Below are positions 23,670 through 36,266 of a stretch of 64,000 bases of DNA, in pieces. The translations under genes were made by a program, and so were the position numbers. The notes below the pieces were generated by a model that saw only the letters and a program-made list of their open reading frames with translations, made no database searches and was not told the origin of the DNA. The DNA is from Collybia mongolica (Eukaryota; Basidiomycota; Agaricomycetes; Agaricales; Clitocybaceae): positions 8,060,001-8,124,000 of the forward strand of contig JAAXNY010000001.1 of NCBI GenBank assembly GCA_013420905.1, in the 5' to 3' direction. The first letter of the stretch is position 1. Each line of letters opens with the position of its first letter.

Positions 23670-25420
23670 GTGTGAAGTAACGTCGGTGAAGGATTTGAAC
23701 AGAATAAATAACTTGAATAGTCCAGGACTCCCTTTTAGGATACCCTGATTACAATAGGTCCAATGCAGATCTGGAATGAGCGGGGGTCCAGTTCAACATC
23801 CTTGTGCGCCGGTTCGTCCATCATAATCGGAAGAAATGCACAACCGCGATAAGTCCTCCGTCGGGCCTGAAAGCAATGCAAGTTACATCTACTCTTAGGT
23901 AGAGCCACATCGTAAAACGTGAAGCAAGGCACAAATAGTCGAATATGTTCAACAGCAGTCGCACAATGACCACAGATGTTGGATTACGTCAACTGCGGGG
24001 ACCCACGGAAAAATATCAGACGCCCATCCTAACGATATGTGGAAATGAGAGATCTTCCGACTCCGTGAAGACCACGTTTCGAGTGCTTCGAACCAGATAG
24101 ATCTAGAATGAAAATTTTGATTATCATTATTCTCGATGTAACATAACGATGAACTGGGGTTTAAGGAAATCTACAGTGTTTCGTCAATATGTCAGCGTTG
24201 AATCATTCTCGAATAATTACCCAATCAGTTGACCTGAAGAAATGACTTGCGTCGGTGGGTTGGAAATATCCGCGCGCTACTCCGCTAAAATTTGCAAGTC
24301 ACAGGTTTGTCTCCATGAAGAACGGTTCGTGGTCACGTGCCTTGGGTAAGTGATCCTACATTCCCATTTGGTCTAGTCCAGTACTCGCCTGGAGATGTGA
24401 CCATGGCGCAGTGCAAAGCAAATCTTGTTTTCGGTATGCGCGTCTTGAAAGGCCGATCATTTATTAATGATCCTAGGAACACCCTCAGCACAGCAACATC
24501 ATCTCTTACGGTTGTCACTTGTCAGCTCGTAGTCTGACATGAGCATAATCAGCACAAGCACATCATCGCCATAGCAGTCATCTTCCCAACTCACGCATGA
24601 CGTCCGGTGCGCCATCGAGGGGGGTAACGCTGGGCTCGTTTCGGGGTTGAACGGCTTCAGGAAGGCATGGGCGTTCGAATTTGAGGCTGTGGGTCGTATT
24701 TCTTCATTCAGACGACGTTAGGCTGCTGGAAAAAAATCTCGTTGAGCGCGACCACTCTATAACCACGAGAGCGAGCAAAGCAAAAGCAAGGGCCGAGGTT
24801 AGTGCCATGCGTTATATTTCCCGAACTCGAAGTTCTTGTGGATCCAGAAAGATTGACGTATAGATTCCCCGCATGAATGGCGGTATAGTTGTGAGTGATT
24901 GATGATAACGCTATTTTTTTGGACATCTTGTTCTAATTTTACCCCCATCCTCTCTCTGTTATCGCTAGGTACTCTCTGGATTATAGTTGTCTTTATAACC
25001 ATGGGCGCTTTCACACCTTTTGCTTACACGCGCCTCTGTGATAGGATCACGGAAACTATCAATTTCGAAGAGACACAACCCGGGAACCCGAACATCCCAG
25101 CGAAGGGGGCGACAGATAATATCAATCCTTTTTGTGACGATTGTATCATTTCGTGTACAAACAACGGTCGTGGGCGAAAGGCCTATTTTTATGAAAACGG
25201 TTGTATCATTCTCTTCAGGTCGGGTTAGGTTCGGTTTGTAGCCGACGAGCAACACAGTTCCAATGATTCATAATTCAGAGATGTAATCACCATGGACTCC
25301 TGACACCCTTACCCAACTCGATATCACTCCCGCAAATTAGGCTGTTCCATGAAATATTCGCGCACATTCGCTTATAAAATAAGCAATGTGCTCGAGCGGG
25401 CGAACATTCACTGATATCTT
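23670..25420. other. Intergenic, no gene recognised
   Basis: 1.75 kb between the divergent GMC gene and the DUF6534 gene. Short frames only, no domain, RNA gene or clear repeat seen. Confidence 0.4.
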
Positions 25421-27352
25421 ATGCCTTCTGAAATCCCGTTTGCTGGCTCCATAGCAAAGCTTGACTTAAATCCAACACTTGGAATTGACCTCATTGCTTT
25501 GGTCATAGCTTCGGTGTAAGGCCCTAGCACAGGAGACTGAAACATATTTACCTCGCTGAAACAACCATGCCTTAGGTTCTACGGGGTTACGGTTCTGCAA
25601 ACAATATTATACGTACGGTGATAACTGCTCAACCTGGCACCAAACAGCAGCTAATAGTATAACAGTATGGGACTTATTCCAAGGATCGCCTCTTTTTGAA
25701 GGCTCTGGTATGTTTTACAGTCTATTCACCGAGTGCGAGATACGGCTCTTACCAGTGACCTCATAGGTGGGATTTTTGTGGTGAATATGTCATTATTTGT
25801 TAATAAGGCAAGCTTTAGCTCATGCTTGGACAAAGGGTTCTGGATACCGCATCGTTAGCTTTGTTTGCGCATGGGGTCTATCACTACTTGATCTTGAATT
25901 ACGCAAATCCCCCCGCGTTGCAAGACATGATCTAGTAATGACTCCCTTCCAGTCGCACGATACGTCTGCATTGACTGACCGGATATTGACAGGAGTATTT
26001 CCGTGAGTTCTAACACGAGGATCATCTTACAAGGGGCTAACATGACCGTTGTTGTTAGTCGGAGCCCACTACGACGGTACGCGGATAGCTTATATCTTGG
26101 TGCAGATCTTACCCTACTCCCCAGGCCGTAATCGCCTTTACCGTACATCTGTAAGTGTTGGCCTCTTGGTCCTTCATTATCCACTCACCTTTATCTTGAA
26201 TAAGCTTTTTGGCTAATCGTATACGAACCCGTAAGTGTGTAGGTTTAAGCCAATCTGAGTCAGCATTGACTGTCCCGTTTCTAGTCAACCCAAGATTTAC
26301 ATTCGTCAGCGTTGGAGTAGTTGTGGCCTCCATGTTTCTATTTGGCAAGTTCCCAGTTCATGATCCCGAAATTTGCCTCTGATACTTGCACCGTAGCGGT
26401 GGCAATAGGTAGGACTTGAGGAATCTATTCACCTACCTGCGTGCTTACCACTACGACTATGACTACACTAGTGACCGTGTACACGATGTCCGTATGCGGA
26501 ATTTTCTCTTCTTATTTTGACCTAAAGCGCTCTTAGAAATACGGGTTCGATATCCTATGCTTCGTTGAGCAAACTTCGGGTAGGTTGATTTGTACATATC
26601 ATTTCCCAAGATGAACTGACACGGTTTCGTTTAAATTTCAGTGGATGGCAATCACCAACGGGGCGGTTAGCAGCGCTGTGGATCTCACAATCGCTGGGAC
26701 GCTCAGTTATGAGTTATATCAATCCCGTACTGCCTTTACTAAGTGAGCTTTACGTACATTTCCACCATACGCCGGAACCCTTATCCGTGCTGCTCACAAG
26801 AACTCGGGAAATGCTCAACATACTCTCAACGTATGTCATCGCAAGTGGAGTCCTCACATCGTAAGCCTAACTATCGAATGTGATATGGCTTCTGTATTGA
26901 AGCCTTTTTATTATTAGTGCGCTCAGTCTCGCGGTTATGATCGCTGTGTGTCTCTTTGCTTGCCGCCCCTTCAATTCCTGACATAACTAACCCAGTATCT
27001 TGGGGCATCCAAAACGCTGATATTCCAGTTGATCAATGCATGCGTATCAAAGGGTAGTTTCGGTCATTCTAAAATTTACAATGACTAACGGTCTTTTAAG
27101 CATACACAAATTCTCTCTTAGCAACGTCAGTATTTCCCTTATATAATATTTACCACCGTGTTCATATCGGTAACCAGTCTAAATATGCGCAATGCTGTCA
27201 AAGGACGCGCCACGGAAACAGTGACGGGGAACTTCATACACTCTAATAGCGTATTTCGCGTTGCCGCAAATACCCCTACGAATTCTACCTATCCATCCAC
27301 CCGGGTAAGGGAAGACGAAATGGTGTGTCCCCCTCTCAACTTAACTACATAG
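25421..27352 (+). CDS. DUF6534-type integral membrane protein
   Basis: Spliced exons give a fungal seven-helix-like membrane protein of the DUF6534 type. ATG 25421 starts MPSEIPFAG and is followed by LGIDLIALVIASV. Then come YGVTVLQTILYYGTYSKDRLFLKALVGFLW, VLDTASLALFAHGVYHYLI and NYANPPAL, pieces separated by very short introns. After a middle part that I could not resolve (about 25930-26630) the C-terminal half is clean: WMAITNGAVSSAVDL, YELYQSRTAFTKTREMLN, VIASGVLTSALSLAVMIA, then AYTNSLLAT and LNMRNAVKGR, the usual NSLLATLNxR ending. A polar tail follows to the stop at 27352. Function of the family is unknown. Because the middle exons are unclear, a broken gene remains possible. Confidence 0.6.
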
Positions 27353-28620
27353 ACCTGGGTATGACTTATTACTCGAAGGGCGCCATAGATATTGCATCCA
27401 ATGCGTCTGCGGGGGACAAACCACATCCACATCAACACGTTCTGGGCAGGCTCGACTCGGCATAGTATACACGCCGCGTATGTGGGCAGTCAATAGTACC
27501 CAAGTCGCCGATGGTGTTGGATTTTGATGAAAAGTAGTTCTGTGAATTACTAGAGAAATATAACTTTATTACTCGATGCAAGCGGTAATTTTGAATAGAA
27601 CACGGGAGTCAACAAGAACGCGGCTCTCAGAAGTACTGCATTATCTGAAGTCTTTGCTAACTAGCACCCCAGTGATGCGCACTACCCACTGTAGCCTTGC
27701 TCTCAAGAATTTAAATACCTGGCTCGGATAACCTATTATATAGTCGTCCTATTCATCCTTCTCTGTGATGGCTTTGAAATCTCACCCTCTTGGCCAGCCT
27801 TTAATTATCGACATCGTTCATATCTAATAAAGGCTGCATGCTCATCTCAGGCTTCAATTGGAGAACAGTCTAAGACATGTACACCGACCCACTATTTCTC
27901 CACATGCGGGGGAAGGTGGGTATTTTGTGGGTATTGTGATTTTACAGACAAACGTTGACTTTTACTTCGAACATTCTGGCTTCTCTCAGTGATTTTAGTT
28001 GTCGCATGTACTGCGTATCATAAGGCCGTAACCCTTCCAGCGCAATAAACTTCATTAAAATAGAAAAGTAAGATAGAAGCCTCATTTAATATCCCTTCTT
28101 CAAGTCTGACCCATTCTTATCACGACGTCAAGTGTTCAACCCCAGATGAAGTGAATGGGCGTCGTTAAATTATCCACTCGTGGTCTGAATAAACGCGCGC
28201 CCAGCCCAGATGTGGAGACGTGTGAGACACCCCTACCAACGTGAAGGAACGAAAGGACCAGGATAAGCCAATACTCCGCTCGGAAAAAGATATAGATGTC
28301 CTGCGCGAAGTGGTGAGAAGATTACCCAACACTGCGGCCATTATACAAAATAACAGTGGCAACGATCGTCGACTCCAAAAGGCCAGCCCGTACCGCATGG
28401 GCAGTGATCTGCAGTTGGATAGTATTAAATGCATGGGTCACTTTTGCTATCAGCTCTGGCTGGCATGGACCAACAGTAACCAGCTAGTAACCAAAAGACC
28501 ATATGAGCACTCAATACTTTCATATAGGAACAGTACGACTTACATTCATTCCCGTACTGTTGGATACCCAAGCGTATAGCTTCCCTTTACTTCCACGGTC
28601 CTGCACCTGAGAGGTCTAGG
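27353..28620. other. Intergenic, gene-poor
   Basis: 1.27 kb with no supported gene. Contains repeat B copy 2 at its right end. Confidence 0.4.
28449..28574 (+). repeat. Dispersed repeat B, copy 2
   Basis: Second copy of the ~125-base repeat at 15652-15777, same strand, with the same ordered blocks (CAGCTCTGGC, CAATACTTTCATA, GAACAGTACGAC, TACATTCATTC). It is 12.8 kb from copy 1 and lies beside a different gene. Confidence 0.65.
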
Positions 28621-29046
28621 TCAGACTTCAGGCACAAGTACTGAATAAGATATTCCATACTTTTCGCTAGGAGACACTCCAATCCATCGCGACGTCTGTT
28701 GCTTAAGAACGGCACCATACACTTCGACAAGAGGCTGCGTATGCCATTCAATACTCGCTATGTTTTTTTCCTGGTAGTTATAAAAGATAGTCGATGCGCG
28801 GATGTGAGGTAAGGTCGAAATGGTGAAGTAGATCTGATTAATTGGTCCAGTAACTTTGCAGTTGAGGACAGAATTTGAGGATATGAAAAGGAACGTGAGT
28901 ATCGTCGGCTGTAATGGAAGAGTGCTGCTAGGAAGAACGCCGTGCAGAGATGGTTGAAGTGGGGAGTGGGCACCCCATGTCCCATTGTTAATGGAGTGGG
29001 GATTTCGTGGGTTGGGCCATCCACCCTGTGCGTACGGATTAAGCAT
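28621..29046 (-). CDS. DUF6593-like small protein
   Basis: Minus-strand frame from ATG 29046 (MLNPYAQGGWPNPRN) to a stop at 28621. The second half resembles the basidiomycete DUF6593 domain: IYFTISTLPH, an isolated ASTIFY strand, NIASIEWHTQPLVEVYG, then TSRWIGVSPSEK. The N-terminal part is Pro/Asn/Gly-rich. About 141 residues if unspliced, shorter than usual. The conserved R.M..DG.xYxW end of the family is missing, so a further exon downstream of 28670 is likely, or the gene is truncated. Function of the family is unknown. Confidence 0.5.
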   Translation of the reverse strand: MLNPYAQGGWPNPRNPHSINNGTWGAHSPLQPSLHGVLPSSTLPLQPTILTFLFISSNSVLNCKVTGPINQIYFTISTLPHIRASTIFYNYQEKNIASIEWHTQPLVEVYGAVLKQQTSRWIGVSPSEKYGISYSVLVPEV

Positions 29047-30349
29047 ATCAGGCAGATGAGCTTGTTTCTGGTGAACAGGGCCCCGTCTACATGTATTATC
29101 TCGGGCGCCGCTCAGATCAGACCTAGGACCGTGTATGACTGCGATTGAGCATCTTCGAAATACACAAGAGTGTAACGGAACATGAACCACACACGCACGA
29201 CTCGGGGGCGCTGGACACAGGGAGGCTGGCTACGGGAAATTAGCTATCGCATCACGAGAAAGGTGCAAGAACCGTGCTTGCTTGCACTGGGGATGGTTAA
29301 CTCGGGCACCTGAACGGCATGGAGGTAATGTTTGATCCGTCCTTATTTCTTGATTTGACTAAATATTTTCTGTCAGTCTTCTCGGGTGCCTTCAAGCCGG
29401 ACAAATACATTGGCTGAATGCTGGTTTCTTCAAAGTTGAACAATTGGGAGGCCTGCTGCGCGCGCGCGATGGCCAGCGAATACACACTGAACAGTGAAGG
29501 GGCGATGCGGAGTCCCGAGGGGCGGTGTGGTAATCGCACCGGTGAACATATTTGACGTGAGGGAGCAAAGACCTGCGGGAGCCTTCTTGTTGTGCCAAAA
29601 GGTGATTTCGGAGACCGTAAGCGTCGCACCTCGTCCTCGCCCGTGAGATATTAGTCGTGCCAGTCACTGTTTTTTCTGCGAACATTTGGGTAGAGGCCCT
29701 CCGGATGTAGGACTGGGTTTAAAACAAAGTCAAAGAGCATAGAAGTAGACTCCTCAAGATCAGGTTTCGAAAAACTGTTGGGCCCATGAAGTCGATTCGG
29801 TCGTCCCTGTGGATTACTTGGTCTGGGTTGAAGGTGTCCCCGAAACAATTTTTATCTATGTGAGTTGGTATTTGAAAGCGTATCGTCCACGTTGTTACGC
29901 CTTGCAGTAGCTTTAGTTGATTAGACACTTTCAAAGTTTAAGCTTTGAAGACTGGGGGTTAGCTTCAATAGTTGAAGTGAGTGATGGACTCGGACTCGGA
30001 GGCGCCATCGGAAAACGGAGCCCAAGCCCGATTTTTAATGGTCAAGTCCACTCTTAGTCACGTGATTATAACCAGGGACAATAATGTTAATCTCCACGGG
30101 TCACCAACTTGTTGGTCATTGTCTGTTTACCTATTGTGCTTAGCTGCTTGTCCCTGGCATTGTTTCTAGCGCTTATAGAGGAGATTACTGCAAGAATGGA
30201 AACACAGAATCATCATCATAACTCCCCCAAGTCCACTGGCTGGCGCTCGTTTTTTTATTTCAGATTTGATTTCTCGTTTCTCATTCAGGCTGTGTTTGAA
30301 GTCCTATCTCCAAGCATTTGTATTTCACACCCCAAGATAACCTATCGCG
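29047..30349. other. Intergenic, no gene recognised
   Basis: 1.3 kb. Open frames exist on the minus strand around 29300-29850 but carry no domain, switch frame, and have no credible start; I do not call a gene. The right end must contain the promoter of the LPMO gene at 30350. Confidence 0.4.
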
Positions 30350-31730
30350 ATGCTAAGTCTAATCCTCGTATCTGTGGCGTCAATCTTGCCTTTCGCAGCT
30401 GGCCATTCTGGTGAGTCTTCCTATTTTTGGTGACCGTCTCGAGCTAACCCAAAATGTTTGTAGCGTTTTTTCATCCAAGCATGTACGGCTTTAATGTTAC
30501 AGATAGTACATTCCCATTCGATAACCGACCAGTCGCGCCTCTGCGTGGCCGGACCTTTGACCAGTGGTGGTTCCATGGGCACCTCGACTTCCCACCCAAC
30601 GACGGCGATTTCTTCGAACTCCCTGCTGGCAAGGGCGTCACTGCTGAGATTGCATGCGACAAGGGCGCCACATCCTACTTCACGTCTAACCCCGGTGGAG
30701 ATATCCGCGAGCCACAGAATCCTAACAACGTTTGTCCTGGAAGGGGGATGGAGGCGTACCATACCAAGGGCTTCGACGATCTCACGGGGTGCGGGCTGGC
30801 TATTGCGTACAAGAACAACGCGCGAGATGTGAATCCGGATGACTTCACTGTCTTCAGCGTTAACCAAACCTGCGTCTGGACGAGATTCACCGATTTCCAG
30901 GTCCCGGCTAATATGCCTCCTTGTCCCGAAGGTGGTTGTACATGTGCGTTCTTCTGGGTCCATTCCCCTAACAGCGGCGGTGAAGAGAGTGCGTTTTTTT
31001 TTTTTTGCGTCTGACATTTCATTTCGTGCTTACGGATATATTATAGACTATATGAATGGCTTCAAATGCAACATTACAGGCTCGACGTCAACAATTCCCC
31101 TTGCGAAACCCAAAGTCGCTAGGAGGTGTGGCGTGGATCCTGTCAACAACAAACTTCAGTCGGCCCAGGCAAATTGCACCTACGGCGCGAAGCAGCCGTT
31201 CTATTGGTTCAATTTGGAGGGGAACAATGTATGTCCTTCAATACAGGCGTCATTATACCATTGCTAACCCTTATTCATCAGATGTTTGAAGGGACCTTCT
31301 CTCCTCCTGTCTATAATGACCTGTACAACTTCCTTGACGGCGCTCAAGACGACATATTCGAGAATTCCTACTCTCTTCTTCCGGACCCGGCACCGAACGC
31401 CGCACTCCCGGTACTGGCGGATCTTACCTCAACTACAACCACGAGTGCAAGTACCCCTACTGCAAGCCCCCCTGCCGCAACGACCAGTCCTGTATCCAAA
31501 CAGAAATCTAACACTTGGTCAGTCTAGCAAATTCTCGCACGGAAGACCTGTCATACTAATAGTCCTGTGTACGTAGCAAAATTAAAAGAACCTCCTCGTC
31601 GGCTGCATTAGCTGCTCGTTCTCTTGGAACGGAGGCCTCGAACACCCATCGATATTCCATCTTTAGCATGGCCAAGCGAAGCCGGAGACTCAAGCCTGGA
31701 AAGCGTGGAAGCTTGTGGCATATGTTCTGA
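30350..31730 (+). CDS. AA14-like lytic polysaccharide monooxygenase (secreted)
   Basis: Exons 30350-30410, 30464-30988, 31047-31228, 31282-31517, 31577-31730 give 385 residues. The signal peptide [18 protein letters not shown] is cut just before [15 protein letters not shown], so the mature protein starts with the histidine required for the copper brace. Other AA14-like features are [42 protein letters not shown], an NxT glycosylation site and many paired cysteines. Counting from His1, His102 and Tyr179 fall close to the His99 and Tyr176 copper-site residues reported for AA14. AA14 enzymes oxidatively cleave xylan on cellulose; chemistry here is inferred. After the domain comes a Ser/Thr/Pro linker, then a last exon coding an unusual Arg/Lys-rich tail ([12 protein letters not shown]). 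Confidence 0.8.
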
Positions 31731-32949
31731 TCCTCGACGGCTCGTTGCCTAATGGCCATGAATTTCACGCTCCTTTATAGACTTCGTATTATGTTCTAAT
31801 TATATTTCTATATCTTGTTTATGTATCCCTAGCAATCGTGTATGTATATATAGCATGAGTAATGGAATAAACGATTTTAGATGCATGGAGCTCGAGCCTA
31901 CCAATCGCCGAGAATGGTATTCCAAACCACACTGGGATTGTTAGGGACAAGAGAGCCTCTAGTCATCTGAATAGTGTCACACAGGTTCGCTAAGGGAACG
32001 GGGGGCGGTCCAGGCTTAAGCTAGCCTTAGAGGTAAAAGAGGCGCCCAATATCGGCGGAAATCGTTTTTATTCGCGGAACTGCGAATGTTCAGTTACTAT
32101 GTTATTACTTCTGATATCCACCATACGTTGGACAAATTCGTTGGGGCACTACCTTGGCAGTTGTCTTCAGGATCCAGTTATCAGATTATCAATGATAGAT
32201 TACAGACCTACACAGCCACTGTAGTTTTATTTTTTCTCCATAAGATGCTCCATCAGCTCGTGTTGCGACAAGTGCAGCATGTGTCCTTTGTGTATATGTC
32301 ATGCCTTGAGGTAAAATTCCACTTTTCCATGCAGCAAGGCAATCGGGATAACGAGTCAATACGTGACCAGCTGATCAGATACCGATGTCAGCCTCGCCGT
32401 CCCTGTAGCGTGTCCGGCTAGCCTATATTGCGGGAATTATCAGCCTAACCATTGCGGCGCGCTTCCAATCCACCCCACTTGTTAAATTCACGACCAAGTG
32501 GCGTGTTCCGCTGCTTGACCGACCAACAGCTCTCCCAAGGCCTCGGACGAGCATGCAGACACCCACCAGCGCAGTCGAGGAGGCAGGAGGGGAGGTGTTG
32601 CGGCCACTCCGCATTCTTCAGCGCGAATGGAAGCGAAATAAGCCGGTGCGTCGCGTTCATAGCGTAAATCCTCCCATGCCAATCACACGACCTACAGCAT
32701 CTGCCCAAGTCGACCTCCCTCCCCATCCTTCAGCTGACGCCAAAAGACCGGCCCATATTCACCTGTTGTCGATGTGGATTTGTGAACACTTTGATCCCAC
32801 TTTGTCTCTGGTGCTGCTGGACGTCTGACGCAGCCCATAAGAGGTTTGAGCTGTCAATGCCCCGGATACGACGAGCGAGCGCGCCACCCCGATTCTTTTG
32901 GCAACAGAGGTGCCACCCAACGTCTGAGTGGAGAGGGTCATATATAACC
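31731..32949. other. Intergenic
   Basis: 1.2 kb with no gene I can support. CpG-rich stretches and long open frames on both strands at 32.4-33.0 kb show no domain. Confidence 0.4.
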
Positions 32950-34286
32950 ATGACATCCGCGCGAACAGCGAGTCTCAGAATAGATATCTCAAGTGCAAAG
33001 CCCGTCGAACTTGTACCGTATGAGCATGCACCCGACCGGTCGCGCAACCCGCAACAGAATACGCAAGGGGAAGGGTGGGGATTTCGGCGAACCTCGAATT
33101 TGACTTTCGGTGTAGATCACCCGCCACACCATCACGACGTTCACTACGAAACGCCCTCCAAGACCGTCACTGATGTTCAAAGCAAGGTTGCCACAGCAAC
33201 ATCCTCGGTATGACATTCTCTTTAAATATCTCGTGATAAATGTTCTGTTTAACTAACCTTCGTATCTTCCCGCAGACTCTCCCTTTCTTTGATAAGCCTC
33301 GCATAGCGAGGAGGCGTTCGGACGAAAGCGTGCTTCACGACTGGACAGCAGCGTGTGTAAGCTCGTTCCACCATAACCACCGCTCCACCCCAATGCCAAT
33401 CGGAACCCCCTCCGCACGCCTCTCCAACAAAGGCGTTGACCGCCCGACCACCATGCACGCTATCAAGAAACTCTCCACGAAATCGTTACGCTCAACTCAG
33501 CTAGTGCTCGACTTCAAGAACCTTCACGAGTCTTATGACATCCTCAAGCCCGACTCCCGAAATCAATCCCGCACCCCGAAGTCATCCACAGAGCCCCAGC
33601 CGCAGAAGACCCTTCGCAGAAAGAAGCGCATGACGCTCTTCCGTACATCCTCACCTCCCTGCTTACCTTCCCTATCAGTGCCCGACGCGGTCTCCATTAC
33701 GTCAGAATCACCTGAACATCTCCCACACGCTCTCCCTGTTCCCTCTAAGTCGGCCCACTCACGCTCACAGTCCCAGCCACACGCCAGCGTCCGCCTGGGG
33801 CACCCCAGCCGCCCATACTATACCGCCATCCGGCCACACATGTCCCGGCCCTCGTCACCTGTAGAGCCCAACGAATTACTACGCCCGCCCTCTCCCAACC
33901 TATCACGTCCACTGTCGCTTCCCCCACCTCCTCGGGCACCGTCTCCTGGAATATTCTCCGTGCTTTCCACAACCTCGTTCCTTTCCATGCCCGAGCGGGA
34001 CCCTCTTCCCCATTTTTCGTCCTCTTCGGCTCCCTCGCCAGTGTACGACGCGTCCCCGCGTCCGTTTGCATTTGGGAGCTCCCTGTCCCACCGGTCCGGG
34101 TTTTCGTTGAGTGGGGAGATAGAGCTGAGGATTGCAATTGCAAGAGAGCAGGAGGAGTTTGGCGTGCCGTCGCAGGATCGATACCGGTACCGAGACATGG
34201 GGGACACATCGCACGAGACAAGGGTGATGAAGAAGGTAAATAAGCTGAAGCGCGTATTGAAGGATCTGGTTTCACGAAAGGCGTGA
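32950..34286 (+). CDS. Hypothetical disordered Ser/Pro-rich protein
   Basis: Exons 32950-33207 and 33276-34286 give 422 residues (MTSARTASLRIDISS...). Joining TCG to ACTCTCCCTTTC keeps phase 0 across a 68-base intron. The protein is rich in Ser, Pro, His and Arg, low in complexity, and has clusters such as SRPLSLPPPPRAPSPG. The C-terminus is a charged helix (VMKKVNKLKRVLKDLVSRK). There is no membrane segment or known domain. The second exon is secure by length and composition; the first exon and start are inferred from frame continuity. It converges on ALG2, the two stops being about 240 bases apart. Confidence 0.65.
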
Positions 34287-34528
34287 CTTTTTTTATTTTT
34301 TGTTTGGTTTGGGGGTTTGGGCAACAGCATTTTTGCACCGCAGCAGCTATTTGGCATTCCTAGCCTTGATGGCTCGAGGGATATTATATTCAATTAATAA
34401 TTCTACGACCCCGACTATATCTTTTACTAATGGTCGTCAATCCAGTATATACCGATACCATATGCGACATGTACCTTAGCCTGATGTGTGCTCAATAGTA
34501 AACGCTATCGATACCCAAACTAATGTGC

Positions 34529-36266
34529 TCAGCTCGGAACTGACGGCCACACCAAGGGCCCAGCGGCATAAGCAATTGCAAATCCCAGAAGCATGATCCA
34601 CCACACTCCAACACCAAACGAAACGGAGCCCATTCCGACAGCTGTCACAAGGGCGTCCTCCAGCCCGGCCGCCATAGCATCCATCCCAAACAGCGCCCTC
34701 GCCCTTGCCTTCGCTCGATTCGACAACGCCTCTCGCTCGTCATCCCCCATAGACACGATCTCCACCAAAGCGATCGCCCAAATATCCTTGTCCGGCGTCC
34801 TCAGCCACCCTGTCCGCTCATTCCTTGGTTGGTCAAGAACACTCTCCGTCGGCCCGCCACTATCGCACGCGAGGACAGGGACGCCACACACCATGCCCTC
34901 CACCGGTCCAATCCCAAAGTGCTCGTTCGCGGGTGTGTATAGGAGAGCTTTGGTGGACGGGCTCGAGAGCAGGGCAGTACGCTGCGAGGTGGTGAAGTTG
35001 AGGAGGAAAAGGACATCGGGGTTTTCGTGAGTCATATTTAACGGAGGAATTTTGACTTGTGATTTGGATGAAGTGGGGGTGATGACGCTGTACGTTAGTG
35101 ATAGCGACTTGGCGAGGTCAATTAGTGAGTAGAGGGTGAGCAAGTTGTCCTCTAAGCGTGGGTCGTAGCCACCTGCGGGGAAGACATGAGATTGCGTGGT
35201 CGGATGGAAGACATCAATGCGTACCGGCAAGGACAAGACGCGTGTTTTGGGATTTTGAGTGGGATGGAAGTTTGGTTTTCATTCTCGCAAAAGCTTCGAT
35301 AGCGAGCGCTGCGTTCTTCTTTTTCTCGAATCGGTTTAACGATAACAGTGCTGGGCGGTCGCTATACGCCACGAAAGATCAGCGACGTTCAACAGCAAGT
35401 GCATGACACTCACGACATAATAGCGACAATATCTTTGTCACGAAGGTCGACCTCTGCCTCATAAACCGAGATATTGATTCCGGGATAAACTACCCTTGGC
35501 GTTTGCGAGATTGACTCGAAGTACGCTTTGAATACGCGAGCAGTGAAATTTGAGTTGGCAAGAATGATATCAGCTTGCCCTGTAACCATTGTGTGATTAG
35601 CATCATGGGTAAGATGAGGCTTTTTACAACGCGACGTACGAGTTGTTACTTCCTCCAGCCAGTCCATCGGTAGCCGATACAACCTCTTCAATAAACTCGA
35701 ATTGTTCATCACCATCTTCCCCTCCACGAACGCCCCATTTGCGAGCAGTTTGTCCGGGAAATGGCAGTAGAACACCACGCGAGTTTTGCCAAGCTGCCTC
35801 AGGAATGGGACACAGGTTGAAAGCTGATCGACAAAGTAGACATCATATTGCGGAGCGCCGGGTCGCAAAAGGTGAATTGTCAAGTGAAGTTGGCGAAGGT
35901 GGGCGAATAGAATGTGGAATTTGCCCTTCAAGGACCGTGGCAATGGAGGAATAACATAGTGAACCTTCAAGCTTCCTGGGGTGCCATTAGTACAAAACAA
36001 TTGAATCCCCTACAACCTCACTCACCGTTCTTGGTTTCCTCAAAGCAATGCCCGGGATCGTGGTGCGAGGTATAGATGTCGACGGAATGTCCACGCGCTT
36101 GGAGTCCCAGTGCTGCATCTACTACAAGGCGCTCAGCACCACCTGAACAACGTTAGGTCAAGCAGATAAAGGCTGAAACGTTGTTATGTTAAGCACCGAT
36201 TCCGAGGTCGGGGTGAATGAACGCAACTCGCAATGGTCGCCCCAGCCCCAGCCCTGCAGCCGACAT
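34529..36266 (-). CDS. ALG2: ALG2, alpha-1,3/1,6-mannosyltransferase of lipid-linked oligosaccharide synthesis
   Basis: Minus strand from ATG 36266. The N-terminus [27 protein letters not shown] is completed by splicing at about 36200-36140. Next are [43 protein letters not shown], the ALG2 [17 protein letters not shown] and RVVYPGI. In the catalytic C-terminal half the GT4 EX7E motif appears as EHFGIGPVE, followed by [20 protein letters not shown]-terminal hydrophobic segment ([20 protein letters not shown]) should anchor it in the ER membrane. Transfers the second and third mannoses from GDP-mannose onto Man1GlcNAc2-PP-dolichol. About 460-470 residues, normal. All exons are open; the donor and acceptor pairs are short and clean. 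Confidence 0.92.

Noticed and set aside
29297..29934. Possible minus-strand gene in the 29.3-29.9 kb region
   Set aside because: Several short frames with odd composition and no compatible splice chain or domain; not called.
30988..31010. Long T tract as a microsatellite or regulatory element
   Set aside because: It lies at the start of an LPMO intron just after the donor and is most simply an intronic pyrimidine run.
30421..31022. Long minus-strand open frame opposite the LPMO gene
   Set aside because: The plus strand encodes a complete LPMO domain here with signal peptide and splice sites; the antisense frame has no domain.
32423..32828. Overlapping open frames on both strands
   Set aside because: G/C-rich DNA gives long frames by chance; none has a start with a continuing exon or any domain.
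33745..34393. Long open frames on the minus strand opposite the second exon of the gene at 32950
   Set aside because: They run antisense to a clearly coding, Ser/Pro-rich exon; codon bias of that exon creates open antisense frames. No start context, intron or domain supports them.
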